Source: Bacteroidetes bacterium UBA1935
GTDB taxonomy: Bacteria > Bacteroidota > Bacteroidia > Chitinophagales > Chitinophagaceae
DNA length: 64,000 nt
Direction: 5' to 3'
NCBI GenBank assembly: GCA_002337045.1
Contig: DDFF01000006.1
Coordinates: 186,001 to 250,000 of the forward strand
Below, piece by piece: positions 8,391 to 15,914 of the stretch. Below the pieces are notes generated by a model. The model saw only the letters and a program-made list of their open reading frames with translations, searched no databases and was not told the DNA's origin. How positions within the stretch are numbered: position 1 is the stretch's first letter; the number at the start of each line of letters is the position of its first letter. The position numbers were made by a program, and so were the translations under genes.

Positions 8391-9605
8391 TTATTCTTCT
8401 ATCTCTACGTTGCCCTTGCCTCTATAGAAAAGCAGTCCCACCATCATCAGTAAACTGGTAACAGCTACTACGAAAAACAATATACCTGCGTTGAAGTTAC
8501 CAATGCTCTTGCTGGCAGGTATGCTATAGAAAAGCAGGATGGTTACCAACCCGCGGGGCATCAGAAATAGTTCGGGAAAGAGGTTGGTTTTCAGTATCAG
8601 GCGTAGATACAAGAAGCGTACAAAGAAGAGGATGGCAATAATCATACTGCCCAACTCCCATACTTCTCTTTCCTGCAGTACATTCAGATCTATACTATAG
8701 CCAAATATGATGAAGAAGAAAGTACGTATCAGAAAAGATGTTTCGGCGGTGATGGATTTCATAAAGTTGAGGATGCCCTCTATGTCTTCATTATAGAAAA
8801 GCTTCTTCAACGACCCTTTCATAATGAACGGATAATTGTTGAACACCAAACCGAATACCAACACGATAAGCAAAGACGGAAGATGGATTTGCTCGCCCAA
8901 TGCATAGATGAGTGCAAGCACGGCAAAGAGCATAAAGAACTTGATATGCGATTTTGCACGGGTAAGGATGTAGATAAGCAGGAATGTTGCCGCCGCAGAT
9001 ATGATAACAGCCAGCAGTATCTTACCACCAAACACAGCCGCAGACGATGCACTCATTACATTATCCATCAGCATATAGTTGAATACCATAATGCCTATGA
9101 TGTCTGACAAGGAAGACTCGTACACGATAAACTCTTTCTTTTCTTCGGGCAGGTTTTCAGAACTGGGTATTACGATGGCACTACTGATGATGCTGAGCGA
9201 CACGGCATAGATAAATGCATTCTCGAACGATACGCCCAGATGCTGCACAATCAGAAAGCCGATGCCGATGGCAGATATCAGGAATATAAACAGTGCTGAG
9301 CCAAGTGAATTGCGAATGAGTTTTATCTTTTCCCTGCCCAGCTTCAAATCGAGTGCAGCCTCCAGTACTATCATGATGAGCCCTACTGCACCGAGTATTT
9401 TTACCAGCTTTGTGATGATAACATCATTGTACCACAGATGCCCTGCAAACTGCTTTACAACAATACCTGTACCTATCAGCAGTAGTACAGAAGGGATATT
9501 GGTCTTCTTACTCAGCATACTGAAAATGTAACTGAGTATAATAACAGAACTAAGGATGATGATAATAGTATAAGTGCTTAAACCCATACCAATGAAAATA
9601 GGCAA
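8391..9605 (-). CDS. Cation/proton antiporter (CPA family)
   Basis: This 404-residue polytopic protein has about 12 hydrophobic helices and no soluble regulatory domain. The sequence LLIGTGIVVKQFAGHLWYN, the intramembrane VLEAALDLKLG segment and the SLSIISSAIVIPSSENL segment match Na+(K+)/H+ exchangers of the CPA group. It would exchange monovalent cations for protons at the inner membrane. The start may instead be the ATG at 9587 (MGLSTYTIII), which begins right at the first helix. It is followed 13 nt downstream by a secreted protein gene. No KTN/TrkA domain is attached, unlike many KefB-type proteins. Confidence 0.85.
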   Translation of the reverse strand: MPIFIGMGLSTYTIIIILSSVIILSYIFSMLSKKTNIPSVLLLIGTGIVVKQFAGHLWYNDVIITKLVKILGAVGLIMIVLEAALDLKLGREKIKLIRNSLGSALFIFLISAIGIGFLIVQHLGVSFENAFIYAVSLSIISSAIVIPSSENLPEEKKEFIVYESSLSDIIGIMVFNYMLMDNVMSASSAAVFGGKILLAVIISAAATFLLIYILTRAKSHIKFFMLFAVLALIYALGEQIHLPSLLIVLVFGLVFNNYPFIMKGSLKKLFYNEDIEGILNFMKSITAETSFLIRTFFFIIFGYSIDLNVLQEREVWELGSMIIAILFFVRFLYLRLILKTNLFPELFLMPRGLVTILLFYSIPASKSIGNFNAGILFFVVAVTSLLMMVGLLFYRGKGNVEIEE

Positions 9606-9700
9606 CCGGACAGCGAAAGCCTAAGGAATTCTGTTAATAAAAACTGAACAGCGAATAAGTGCTACATTATCAGCGGTAGTATATAGCGCAGTATTTTCTA

Positions 9701-10942
9701 CTATTTACGTTTCTTCTTCTTTTGTTGTTGCTGTTGTGCTTTCTCTTCCTGCTCCAGCAATAGCTGCCAGTTGTCGTTAGGTACTTCTTCAGAAAATGCA
9801 ATTGTTTCGCGGTAGTCGTTTTTATCAATCTTCATTTCCTGTATAGGCTTGCCTACGTATTGCTCTATCTCATCCAGCATGGGTTTTTCTTCCTTGCTGC
9901 AGAAAGATACTGCCTGCCCTTTCTTAACACCACGACCTGTACGGCCTACACGGTGCACATAGTTTTCGGCAACATCGGGCAGGTCATAGTTTACTACATA
10001 GTCTACATCGGGTATGTCTATACCGCGTGCATTCACATCTGTAGTTATCAGCAGTTTCACCTCACCTGTTTTAAATTCCTTCATCACCTGTAGGCGGTCT
10101 GCCTGCTCCTTGCCACCGTGCATGGTAATGCTTTTGATGCCTACACGCTCCATAGCAGCCTGCACACGCTCTGCACGCACTTTGGTACGCACAAACACCA
10201 GTATCTTACTTTCAGGAAACTCCTTCACCAGCCTTTCGAGGAAGAAGCGTTTATCATCCATCTCTACATAAGCCACCGCGTGGTTTACGTTTTTAGACAC
10301 AGGGTCTTTGGGAGATATCTGTATGCGGATGGGATTATTAACGATGCTGTAGGCAAGGTCTTTAATCTCTTTATCGATAGTGGCAGAGAAGAACAGTGTC
10401 TGGTGGTGCTTGGGTATAAACTTCAGTATGCCGTATATGTCTTTGATAAAGCCGAGGTCCAGCATATGGTCGGCCTCGTCCAGTATCAGCATCTCTACCC
10501 TGCTCAGGTCTATATGCTCCTGATTGATGAGGTCGAACATGCGGCCGGGGGTAGCTATCAGTATATCCACACCACGCTCCAGCTTGTTTATCTGTGCATC
10601 CTGCTCTACACCGCCATACAGGCCCAGTATACTCAGCCTGGTGTATTTGCCTATCTGCTTAAACACATCGGCTATCTGTATAGCCAGTTCGCGCGTGGGT
10701 ACCATTACCAGGCAGCGAATCTCGCCCTTGTTCTTTTTATTCAGGTTTTGCTGCAGCTTGTGCAGTACAGGTATAGCAAATGCCGCCGTCTTGCCCGTAC
10801 CTGTTTGTGCAATGGCCATTACGTCATCGCCCTTCAGTATAGAGGGTATGGCTTTGAACTGTATATCTGTAGGACGCTTAAAGCCCGCCTCTGCAAGGCT
10901 TCGTTTTATATCTTCGGCAATGTTATAATCCTGAAACTTCAT
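9701..10942 (-). CDS. DEAD-box RNA helicase, RhlE-like
   Basis: This ATP-dependent RNA helicase has 413 residues from ATG 10942. That start is chosen because MKFQDYNIAEDI begins the conserved region and the longer frame runs through the promoter. Motifs in order: Q motif FKRPTDIQ (21-28), Walker A AQTGTGKT (45-52, K51), PTRELA (82-87), TPGR (131-134), DEAD (155-158), SAT (186-188), then VFVRTK, TTDVNARGIDIPDVD and HRVGRTGRG in the second RecA domain. A short basic C-terminal tail rich in Q and K (about 12 residues) may bind RNA. Such proteins remodel ribosome assembly intermediates or mRNA. It is divergent from a nucleoid-protein gene. Confidence 0.95.
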   Translation of the reverse strand: MKFQDYNIAEDIKRSLAEAGFKRPTDIQFKAIPSILKGDDVMAIAQTGTGKTAAFAIPVLHKLQQNLNKKNKGEIRCLVMVPTRELAIQIADVFKQIGKYTRLSILGLYGGVEQDAQINKLERGVDILIATPGRMFDLINQEHIDLSRVEMLILDEADHMLDLGFIKDIYGILKFIPKHHQTLFFSATIDKEIKDLAYSIVNNPIRIQISPKDPVSKNVNHAVAYVEMDDKRFFLERLVKEFPESKILVFVRTKVRAERVQAAMERVGIKSITMHGGKEQADRLQVMKEFKTGEVKLLITTDVNARGIDIPDVDYVVNYDLPDVAENYVHRVGRTGRGVKKGQAVSFCSKEEKPMLDEIEQYVGKPIQEMKIDKNDYRETIAFSEEVPNDNWQLLLEQEEKAQQQQQKKKKRK

Positions 10943-10959
10943 ATCTGCTGTATCGGCGT

Positions 10960-10967
10960 CAAAGATA
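10960..10967 (-). promoter_or_regulatory. -7 element of the helicase promoter
   Basis: Read on the minus strand, TATCTTTG matches TAnnTTTG and lies 17 nt upstream of the helicase ATG at 10942. No perfect -33 TTG is seen at the usual distance. It overlaps the plus-strand promoter region of the divergent gene. Confidence 0.5.
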
Positions 10968-10977
10968 ACTACTTTAA

Positions 10978-11009
10978 TTGCCACAGGCACAGCGCTATTA
11001 CTATATTTG
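10978..11009 (+). promoter_or_regulatory. Promoter of the nucleoid-associated protein gene
   Basis: TTG at 10978-10980, a 21-nt spacer and TATATTTG at 11002-11009 match the Bacteroidota sigma-70 promoter. This shows that the coding start must be downstream (11038-11044), not at 10978 where the open frame begins. Confidence 0.65.
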
Positions 11010-11037
11010 CGCTTCAACACAGGTATTCGGCATATAT

Positions 11038-12090
11038 ATGATGATGGATTTAAGCAATGCGCGCCTTACGGCCCTGTCTGTACACTTTGTGGGCAACAAG
11101 AGCGTGGGCGATGATATACTGCACAGCGCACGCCCCATAGCTTTTGAAGAGCGCGAACGTATTGTACTGGGCAATGCTTTGCTGGGCCGCTTTACGCTGG
11201 ATATGAGCCGATATAAGTTTGAACATGCCGTATCGCTGGACTATAACGGCGTGTATAACTACTGCCTGGAAACACTGGCCGAGCCTGCAGATCTGCACAA
11301 GCACGCCATGAACATAGCCAAGCACCTGTACGAGAGTGCCACCCACCCCAAGATAAAAGCGGGCGACCTGTATGTGTGCCACTTCGAGAACTGTGTGGTA
11401 AACAATGCCTATGTAGATGCCATCGGCATTTTCAAAGCAGAGAGCAAGAACGACTACCTGGAGCTGGATATTGCAGGCAAAGACTTTGAACTGCAACTGA
11501 AGCAGGGTATAGACATCCACAAGATGGACAAAGCATGCCTGGTGCTGGCAAGCAACGCAGAGGCGGGTTTTGATGTGCTGATATACGACAATGCCAACAA
11601 CAAAGGCGAGGAAGCCGTGTACTGGCGAGAAACCTTTTTGGGCATCGCACCACAGGCCAACGAGTACTACCAGACCAACGAGTTTCTGAACATAGCCAAG
11701 CAGTTTATAGCCAAGCAGATACCCGAAGAGTTTGAGATAGACAAAACAGAGCAGATAGATATGCTCAACAAATCGGTAGAGTTTTTTAAGAACAATACTG
11801 CATTTGATAAAAAACGCTTTGTGGAAGAAGTGATACAGGACGATAGCATCCGCCGCTCGTTTCACAAATTTGAAGAAGCCTATAGCGAAACCCACGATAT
11901 AGCCCTGCCCGACCAGTTTGATATATCTATGCAGGCCGTAAAAAAGCAGGCACGCGTATTTAAGAGTGTGCTGAAGCTGGATAAAAACTTCCACATATAC
12001 ATACACGGCGATAAAGACCTGATAGAAAAAGGCTACGACCAAACCACCGGCAAGAAGTACTACAAGATATACTACGACGAAGAGTTTTAG
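11038..12090 (+). CDS. Nucleoid-associated protein, NdpA/YejK family
   Basis: This 350-residue protein of the 37-kDa nucleoid-associated (NdpA/YejK) family has the N-terminal pattern SVHFVGNKSVGDDILHSARPI. Family members bind double-stranded DNA and associate with the nucleoid. Three ATGs in a row (11038, 11041, 11044) could start it; the promoter at 10978-11009 rules out the longer frame. The C-terminal third is basic and lysine-rich (VKKQARVFKSVLKLDKNFHIYIHGD). Codon use is G+C-rich for the window (34 of 60 bases at 11281-11340). It is the last core-like gene before the AT-rich island. Confidence 0.85.
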   Translation: MMMDLSNARLTALSVHFVGNKSVGDDILHSARPIAFEERERIVLGNALLGRFTLDMSRYKFEHAVSLDYNGVYNYCLETLAEPADLHKHAMNIAKHLYESATHPKIKAGDLYVCHFENCVVNNAYVDAIGIFKAESKNDYLELDIAGKDFELQLKQGIDIHKMDKACLVLASNAEAGFDVLIYDNANNKGEEAVYWRETFLGIAPQANEYYQTNEFLNIAKQFIAKQIPEEFEIDKTEQIDMLNKSVEFFKNNTAFDKKRFVEEVIQDDSIRRSFHKFEEAYSETHDIALPDQFDISMQAVKKQARVFKSVLKLDKNFHIYIHGDKDLIEKGYDQTTGKKYYKIYYDEEF

Positions 12091-12108
12091 AACCGTACCG
12101 CTGCCCTA

Positions 12109-12205
12109 AAATTGTTGCAGTTTGTTGCAATTTGGTGTGCAACAAATATGGCTCTATTGATAATCAATGTTTTAGCACGTGTTTTGTTGCAAATTGTTGC
12201 AGTTT
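12109..12205. repeat. Phased TTGTTGCA repeat cluster
   Basis: The octamer TTGTTGCA occurs four times on the plus strand, at 12112, 12122, 12184 and 12194, in two pairs. Within each pair the units are exactly 10 bp apart, and the pairs are 72 bp apart. The 15-mer AAATTGTTGCAGTTT is present twice (12109-12123 and 12191-12205). A fifth, inverted copy makes a perfect 9-bp hairpin, TTTGTTGCA / TGCAACAAA (12121-12129 with 12138-12146). One helical turn between units suggests a protein-binding array. Function is unknown. Confidence 0.8.
12155..12168. repeat. Left copy of 14-bp flanking direct repeat
   Basis: TATTGATAATCAAT, whose inner 13 bases are a perfect palindrome around a central A, recurs identically at 15311-15324. 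The two copies bracket the AT-rich island that holds the XRE/nuclease-helicase genes. It may be a target-site or attachment duplication, or an operator. Confidence 0.6.
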
Positions 12206-12224
12206 CCTGCCTGCCGCAGGCAGG
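12206..12224. repeat. CCTGCCTG/CAGGCAGG palindrome
   Basis: This is a 19-nt near-perfect palindrome with 8-bp arms (CCTGCCTG and CAGGCAGG) around CCG. Very similar GC-rich palindromes are dispersed in intergenic regions of many Bacteroidota genomes. Only this copy is present in the window. It sits directly after the second TTGTTGCA pair. Confidence 0.6.
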
Positions 12225-12312
12225 TTGCGAAACATTTGCTTTATGCTGCTGCTTAGGTTTATGGTTATTATGACAAAGAACTACTATAGCAAATTTACGT
12301 AAAATAATAATA

Positions 12313-12612
12313 TTAATGACTTTTTATTTTTAATAGAAAGTCTGCAATATCCCCATTTGTTGGTTCTTCAGTTGTTAATTCAACATCTTCATATTCGTGC
12401 AGCATGTGGTCAATTTCATCATCCCACTCAAAATGATGTAAATCTTTTAATCCCCATTGACCAGCATAAAACCATAGAGAATCAATAAGCTTTTCAGAAA
12501 TGCTTTCATTAATAAAGCCGATGGATAACTTCTGCGTATTTGTGAAAACAACATTGCCAAATTGTTTGTAGTTGGCACCATCTCTATACATATAGTTGAA
12601 TTGGATGTTCAT
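12313..12612 (-). CDS. Small protein of unknown function (99 aa)
   Basis: I do not recognise this 99-residue soluble protein. It has an N-terminal beta-prone segment with YMYRDGANYKQFGNVVF, a middle helix, and an acidic C-terminal half (EWDDEIDHMLHEYEDVELTTEE). It has no signal peptide or membrane segment. It follows the 74-aa gene by 6 nt on the same strand, so the two are one transcription unit read away from the XRE gene. Composition is AT-rich (19 of 60 bases G+C at 12481-12540), like the nuclease-helicase. It could be an immunity, accessory or unrelated cargo gene. Confidence 0.6.
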   Translation of the reverse strand: MNIQFNYMYRDGANYKQFGNVVFTNTQKLSIGFINESISEKLIDSLWFYAGQWGLKDLHHFEWDDEIDHMLHEYEDVELTTEEPTNGDIADFLLKIKSH

Positions 12613-12618
12613 ATAATC

Positions 12619-12843
12619 TTATTTATCCTTCTTTACCAATACATCATATATATGTTGGGGTAGTTCTTTCTTTACGTCCCTGATATTGTGATGATTTAGC
12701 CATTGTTGAAAAGCCTCTACATCCACAGGCTCATGGTTTATTACTTCCCCATTCTTTAGAGAGATTACGAAAATGCCTGCACCATATATAAATGCTGATA
12801 GCTCCTTTGCAGCATATTGAAAGCCTATAAATGTTTCCTTCAT
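12619..12843 (-). CDS. Small protein of unknown function (74 aa)
   Basis: The 74 residues start at ATG 12843 (METFIG-like beginning after a lysine); a longer frame to 12882 would run into the divergent promoter. The protein has an aliphatic beta-prone core (AFIYGAGIFVISLKNGEVINHEP), then a helix (VEAFQQWLNHHNIRDV) and a basic tail ending in VKKDK. I cannot assign a family. It is the first gene of the two-gene minus-strand unit and diverges from the XRE gene across about 85 bp, which is the arrangement expected if the XRE protein controls both sides. Confidence 0.55.
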   Translation of the reverse strand: MKETFIGFQYAAKELSAFIYGAGIFVISLKNGEVINHEPVDVEAFQQWLNHHNIRDVKKELPQHIYDVLVKKDK

Positions 12844-12892
12844 GGTTGTTGGTAAGTTTCTGCAAAGATAACAAAATGACACTTATAGTCCG

Positions 12893-12922
12893 TTGACTTA
12901 AAAGCCACACCAAGATACTTTG
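12893..12922 (+). promoter_or_regulatory. Promoter of the XRE gene
   Basis: TTG at 12893-12895, a 20-nt gap, then TACTTTG at 12916-12922 resembles the Bacteroidota promoter, with the -7 element one base shorter than TAnnTTTG. It ends 6 nt before the ATG at 12929, so the mRNA would be leaderless or nearly so. Confidence 0.45.
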
Positions 12923-12928
12923 TGCCCT

Positions 12929-13150
12929 ATGGATATCAAGGATAAAGTAGGGCAACGGATAAAAGAACTAAGACACGAATTAGGGCTATCGCAAGAGGCA
13001 CTTGGCAACAAAGCAGGTGTAGATAGAACCTATGTAACAGATGTAGAAAATGGGCGACGAAATATATCTGTTGAAGTACTCGAAAAACTTATAAAAGCCC
13101 TAGAGGTATCCTTCCAAGACTTTTTCACCGCGAAAGAATTCAGAAAATAA
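12929..13150 (+). CDS. XRE-family HTH transcriptional regulator
   Basis: This 73-residue protein consists of a single Cro/CI-type helix-turn-helix. VGQRIKELRHELGLSQEALGNKAGVD is followed by the recognition segment RTYVTDVENGRRNISVEVLEKL. The start is ATG 12929 (MDIKDKV) rather than the TTG at 12920. Its stop TAA overlaps the ATG of the nuclease-helicase gene by one base (TAATG), which indicates translational coupling. Small HTH proteins of this kind commonly act as autorepressors or controllers of restriction-type genes, so it probably regulates its own operon and perhaps the divergent pair. Confidence 0.9.
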   Translation: MDIKDKVGQRIKELRHELGLSQEALGNKAGVDRTYVTDVENGRRNISVEVLEKLIKALEVSFQDFFTAKEFRK

Positions 13151-15141
13151 TGAAAGCATATTATAGTAACACTATTACCAATTTTATAGCTGATGATACT
13201 GAACGGATCATAGGAATATTAACTCATCAAAGCGGTATAGCAGGTTTTCACCAGCAGTTACATAAACAAACAACATCGTGGAATGAAGAAATAATACTTT
13301 TAAAAAGAGTATTTCTCGAACTTTCAAAAAACCGTCAAGAACTTTTAGAAAGTACAATATTATTAGAATACCCTATTGCAAGACGTGAAAAGAGGATAGA
13401 TATAGTACTCCTTATAAATGATATTGTAACCATTATAGAATTTAAAGCTGGCAAAGCGAAGTACGAAAGAAGTGATATTGAACAACTAACAGATTACTGT
13501 TTAGATTTAAGAGATTTTCATTTTGAATCGCGAAAAAGAAAAATTGCACCAATACTATTGGCTCCAAGTGCAGCCGAAACAATAACAAATGTGACGTTTA
13601 ATGAACAAATCGCATCTATAAGTTATGCTAATGAAGACTCGTTATTAAATGTAGTTGATAGAATCATAGAACATTCTAATGCTGCAAACAGTATAGATCC
13701 ACAGGTTTGGAATAATAGTATTTATGCACCTACGCCAACAATTATCGAAGCAGCCCAAACACTATTTTCCGGTAAAACGGTAGAGGAAATCTCAAGGTCT
13801 CACGCTGGAACAAAAAACTTGACAAAAACCAAAGATGCAGTGATACGCGCTATTCATAAAGCACGTGCGAATAATGAAAAAATAATATGCTTTATTACTG
13901 GTGTACCAGGCGCTGGCAAGACACTAGCAGGACTGGATATTGCACATTATTCTGAGTTTCAAGATGGGGAAAACTCGCTTGCTACTTTCTTATCTGGTAA
14001 TGGCCCATTAATTAAAGTGTTAAGGGAAGCGTTGGGAAGAGATGCACATAAACGTCTGAAAAAATTTAAGCCTGATGTAAAAAAAAGAGAACAGAAAAGG
14101 ATAATCTCATTTGTAGAAAATGTGCATAGGTTTTTAGATGCTTATTTCAACGATAAGTCTTCCGTGCCCAACAATAAGGTGGTAATATTTGATGAAGCAC
14201 AACGTGCATGGAATGCTGAACATTCAAAAAGAAAGTTTAATAGAGATTATTCTGAGCCTGAAATGATGTTCGAGGTAATGAACCGTCATAATGATTGGGC
14301 AGCAATAATTGCTTTAATTGGTGGTGGTCAAGAAATTAATACAGGTGAGGCAGGATTACGTGAATGGGGAAATAATATTCTAAATAAGTATAAAGATTGG
14401 AAAGTTTACGTGTCTCCAGAACTTAAGGTTGGTAACCATAGTACAGCCAACCTTACATTGTTTGAGCAAACTCCACAAGACGTAGATATATATGAAGAAC
14501 TTGATCTTCATTTGAATGTTGCAATCAGGTCTTATAAAGCAGAAGATTTATCAAAGTGGGTTCAACTAGTTTTAGATAATGAGCCTGCAAAGGCAAAGCA
14601 GCTCTATGTTGATAGATTAGGGGAATATGAAATGGCTTTAACAAGAAACTTAGATACAGCCCGAGCATGGCTTAAAATGAAATGTAAGGGAACCAGAAGA
14701 ATGGGATTAGTTGCAAGTTCTGGTGGGCGTAGATTAAGAGCTTACGGGCTTGATGTTAAGGCCGAATTAGAAGGAGAAAATTGGTTTCTAAACGATAAAA
14801 ATGATATTAGGTCTTCTTATTCCTTAGAGCTACCTGCTACTGAGTTTGGCATACAAGGCTTAGAACTTGATTGGACCGGCATGTGTTGGGACGCAGACTT
14901 AAGAAGAATTGATTCTGAATGGGATTTTAGAAATTTCAGAGGTACTACTTGGGATAAAGTGAACCAAGAAGAAAAGAAACAGTATACATTGAATAAATAC
15001 AGAGTTTTGCTAACACGTGCTCGGGAGGGTATGATTATATGGATACCTGAAGGAGATAAGACTGATGTTACAAGGCTACCTGAATTTTATGACCCAATCT
15101 ATATGTATCTAAAATCTTGCGGAGTTCCAGATATATCCTAA
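13150..15141 (+). CDS. PD-(D/E)XK nuclease fused to Schlafen-type (DUF2075) helicase
   Basis: This 663-residue protein has two parts. Residues 65-120 hold a RecB/Cas4-like nuclease core: D84 (RIDIV), E97-F98-K99 (IIEFKAGK) and the QxxxY motif Q112-Y116 (QLTDY). Residues 240-650 are a superfamily 1-like helicase of the DUF2075 family, now described as Schlafen group 3. The Walker A is GVPGAGKT (251-258), the Walker B is FDEAQRAW with D348-E349, GGGQEIN lies at 391-397, EFGIQGLELD at 565-574, and the arginine-finger motif YRVLLTRAREG at 617-627. All key residues seem intact. It is AT-rich (19-21 of 60 bases in sampled lines) against 31-34 of 60 in flanking core genes, consistent with transfer. 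Function is probably nucleic-acid defence or processing; that is inferred. Confidence 0.85.
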   Translation: MKAYYSNTITNFIADDTERIIGILTHQSGIAGFHQQLHKQTTSWNEEIILLKRVFLELSKNRQELLESTILLEYPIARREKRIDIVLLINDIVTIIEFKAGKAKYERSDIEQLTDYCLDLRDFHFESRKRKIAPILLAPSAAETITNVTFNEQIASISYANEDSLLNVVDRIIEHSNAANSIDPQVWNNSIYAPTPTIIEAAQTLFSGKTVEEISRSHAGTKNLTKTKDAVIRAIHKARANNEKIICFITGVPGAGKTLAGLDIAHYSEFQDGENSLATFLSGNGPLIKVLREALGRDAHKRLKKFKPDVKKREQKRIISFVENVHRFLDAYFNDKSSVPNNKVVIFDEAQRAWNAEHSKRKFNRDYSEPEMMFEVMNRHNDWAAIIALIGGGQEINTGEAGLREWGNNILNKYKDWKVYVSPELKVGNHSTANLTLFEQTPQDVDIYEELDLHLNVAIRSYKAEDLSKWVQLVLDNEPAKAKQLYVDRLGEYEMALTRNLDTARAWLKMKCKGTRRMGLVASSGGRRLRAYGLDVKAELEGENWFLNDKNDIRSSYSLELPATEFGIQGLELDWTGMCWDADLRRIDSEWDFRNFRGTTWDKVNQEEKKQYTLNKYRVLLTRAREGMIIWIPEGDKTDVTRLPEFYDPIYMYLKSCGVPDIS

Positions 15142-15158
15142 GCTGTTCCTATTATCGT

Positions 15159-15185
15159 GAGATTGCTTCGTTCCTCGCAATGACG
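15159..15185. repeat. Dispersed intergenic repeat remnant (GATTGCTTCG...GCAATGAC)
   Basis: GAGATTGCTTCG, then TTCCTCGCAATGACG, resembles the short palindromic element with ATTGC/GCAAT arms found dispersed in many bacterial genomes. It follows the nuclease-helicase stop by 17 nt. Only one copy lies in the window. Confidence 0.45.
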
Positions 15186-15362
15186 TGGAAGAGGTGAATA
15201 ATGTTCCCGAACGATGAACGGTGCCAACGCCTTAGGTGCCAAATAGCCATCCTGCAGGTGGGCAAAAAGGCATTTTATACAGTATGTCGATAACTTTTAT
15301 CCAAAATTATTATTGATAATCAATCACTTACAACGGCACGATAAAAAAACTTCATGAATTTC
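15186..15362. other. Right flank of the island, no gene seen
   Basis: This non-coding stretch between the dispersed repeat and the rplM promoter holds the right copy of the 14-bp palindromic repeat. No open frame with coding character was found. Part of it (15200-15260) is richer in G+C than the island, suggesting that the border lies here. Confidence 0.5.
15311..15324. repeat. Right copy of 14-bp flanking direct repeat
   Basis: TATTGATAATCAAT is identical to 12155-12168. The copies are about 3.16 kb apart and enclose the two small minus-strand genes, the XRE gene and the nuclease-helicase. Confidence 0.6.
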
Positions 15363-15393
15363 TTGGTGGTGAAGAATAGTGGTTTTACCTTTG
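15363..15393 (+). promoter_or_regulatory. Promoter of the rplM-rpsI operon
   Basis: TTG at 15363-15365, a 20-nt spacer and TACCTTTG at 15386-15393 form a full Bacteroidota promoter. It shows that translation cannot begin at 15379 and supports the ATG at 15439, leaving a leader of about 40 nt that could hold ribosomal-protein feedback control. Confidence 0.75.
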
Positions 15394-15438
15394 CCATCCC
15401 AAAATAAAGCCCTCAGTGGCTACAATTTAAAGAAGACA

Positions 15439-15882
15439 ATGAGACATCTTAGTTTTAAAACACAATCGGCTAACGAAAAAATCGTAAAACGTGATTGGTA
15501 TGTAGTAGATGCTACAAACAAAACACTGGGCCGTATGACTACGCGCGTAGCAAGCGTACTGCGCGGTAAGCACAAAGCATATTATACGCCTCACTTCGAT
15601 TGCGGTGATTATGTAATCGTAGTAAACAGCGGTAAAGCTATACTGACTGGTAACAAACTGGATCAGAAAGAATACCAGACATTCAGTGGTCACCCTGGTG
15701 GTCAGAAAATTGAAATGGCAAGGGATCTGCAGGCTCGCCGTCCAAGCGTAATGATAGAGCGCGCTGTAAAAGGTATGCTGCCAAAAAACCGTATGGGCCG
15801 TGCTATGTACAAAAAACTGTTTGTGTACGAAGGTGCAACACACCCGCACACTGCACAGCAACCAAAGGAATTGACATTCTAA
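15439..15882 (+). CDS. rplM: 50S ribosomal protein L13
   Basis: L13 is an early-assembly protein of the large subunit. The 147 residues from ATG 15439 (MRHLSFKTQS) match the family length. The middle has WYVVDATNKTLGRMTTRVASVLRGKHKAYYTPHFDCGDYV, typical of L13, and the end has KGMLPKNRMGRAMYKKLFVYEGATHPHTAQQP. The upstream in-frame extension is rejected because it overlaps the promoter. It heads the conserved L13-S9 operon, here followed by rpsB and tsf. Confidence 0.96.
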   Translation: MRHLSFKTQSANEKIVKRDWYVVDATNKTLGRMTTRVASVLRGKHKAYYTPHFDCGDYVIVVNSGKAILTGNKLDQKEYQTFSGHPGGQKIEMARDLQARRPSVMIERAVKGMLPKNRMGRAMYKKLFVYEGATHPHTAQQPKELTF

Positions 15883-15914
15883 TTCATTAAAAAAAGAAAA
15901 CCATTCATTATATA

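Noticed and set aside
10118..11041. 307-aa plus-strand reading frame opposite the DEAD-box helicase
   Set aside because: It is the antisense shadow of a strongly conserved helicase, rich in Tyr/His/Cys as expected for a mirror frame, with no domain signature.
12091..15362. The island as a prophage or transposon
   Set aside because: No integrase, transposase, capsid or tail gene was seen, and the flanking repeat is only 14 bp. It is reported as a possible insertion only.
15379..15438. Longer N-terminus for L13
   Set aside because: It overlaps the rplM promoter, and L13 proteins begin at the MRHLSFKT segment.
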